Source of the DNA: Mycoplasma miroungirhinis
Lineage (GTDB): Bacteria; Bacillota_I; Bacilli_A; Mycoplasmatales; Metamycoplasmataceae
Direction: 5' to 3'
DNA length: 64,000 nt
NCBI RefSeq assembly: GCF_013008815.1
Contig: NZ_CP053097.1
Location: 434,001-498,000, forward strand
Both the position numbers and the translations under genes were made by a program. Of this stretch, positions 63,846 to 64,000 are shown in pieces. The stretch's first letter is position 1; every line of letters starts with the position of its first letter. The notes beneath the pieces are model-generated. The model worked only from the letters and a program-made list of their open reading frames with translations. It had not been told where the DNA came from and ran no database searches.

Positions 63846-64000
63846 TTATATTCGTTCTTTCATTCCTTTAATATGACATTTTCTACAACGAGCTTCATAG
63901 TTAGAAGTATTGTCTAATAATAAAACGCTATTATCTTGGGTTTTTCTGTAAGAACAACTTGCTAAATTATGACAAACAACACAAATTGCATTTAATTTAG
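63846..64000 (-). CDS. tdk: Thymidine kinase, C-terminal part (5' end outside window)
   Basis: The last ~51 codons of a thymidine kinase. The zinc-ribbon Cys pairs are visible: NAICVVCHN and, after a spacer, NYEARCRKCHIKG; SYRKTQ and the LLLDNTSNYEARC segment match the substrate-lasso and C-terminal region. The enzyme phosphorylates imported thymidine, needed because mycoplasmas salvage nucleosides. The ATP-binding part lies beyond the window. Confidence 0.85.
   Translation of the reverse strand, partial: KLNAICVVCHNLASCSYRKTQDNSVLLLDNTSNYEARCRKCHIKGMKERI

Overview
The window comes from a wall-less mollicute, almost certainly a Mycoplasma sensu lato of the hominis/bovis type. It is very AT-rich, and every long reading frame stays open only if TGA is read as tryptophan. 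There are no tRNA or rRNA genes, no insertion sequences and no CRISPR array that I can see. The species cannot be named from sequence alone.

Region 1 (1-16430, + strand) is one tightly packed operon: the 3' end of a MIB (mycoplasma immunoglobulin-binding) gene, a MIP (immunoglobulin protease) lipoprotein gene, a second complete MIB-MIP pair, then seven genes of an F1-like 'X0' ATPase. The seven are a polytopic membrane protein, an unknown small protein, gamma-like and epsilon-like subunits, a large surface/membrane protein, and alpha-like and beta-like subunits with intact P-loops. No F0 a, b or c subunit is present. MIB grips the antibody, MIP cuts the heavy chain, and the ATPase is thought to power part of the cycle.

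Region 2 (16431-39359) is a surface-antigen locus. It holds a 3268-residue coiled-coil surface protein on the - strand, a 1572-residue relative on the + strand, and a promoterless 744-residue 3' cassette on the + strand. The cassette shares a 1502-bp near-identical inverted repeat with the 3268-residue gene. Inversion or gene conversion across this repeat would swap the C-terminal ~246 residues. A 16-T tract sits just upstream of a -10 box in front of the 1572-residue gene. Next comes a 1524-residue protein joining a PI-PLC X-type catalytic domain to a long coiled coil and a C-terminal membrane anchor.

Region 3 (39552-52986) carries an alpha/beta hydrolase, lysS (-), an ABC-F ATPase with one intact and one fully degenerate ATP site, an unknown polytopic membrane protein, two overlapping PepC-type cysteine peptidases, and an operon of an ABC exporter plus three overlapping lipoproteins.

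Region 4 (53016-64000) is mostly housekeeping: secA, a P37/P69-type transporter lacking its ATPase gene, a small S1-like protein, a glucose-6-phosphate isomerase homologue that has lost its catalytic residues, MTA/SAH nucleosidase, rsmD, def, a membrane protein, a DUF4177-like protein and the 3' end of thymidine kinase. Several genes here have a TATAAT box 6-7 nt before the start codon, which suggests leaderless mRNAs.
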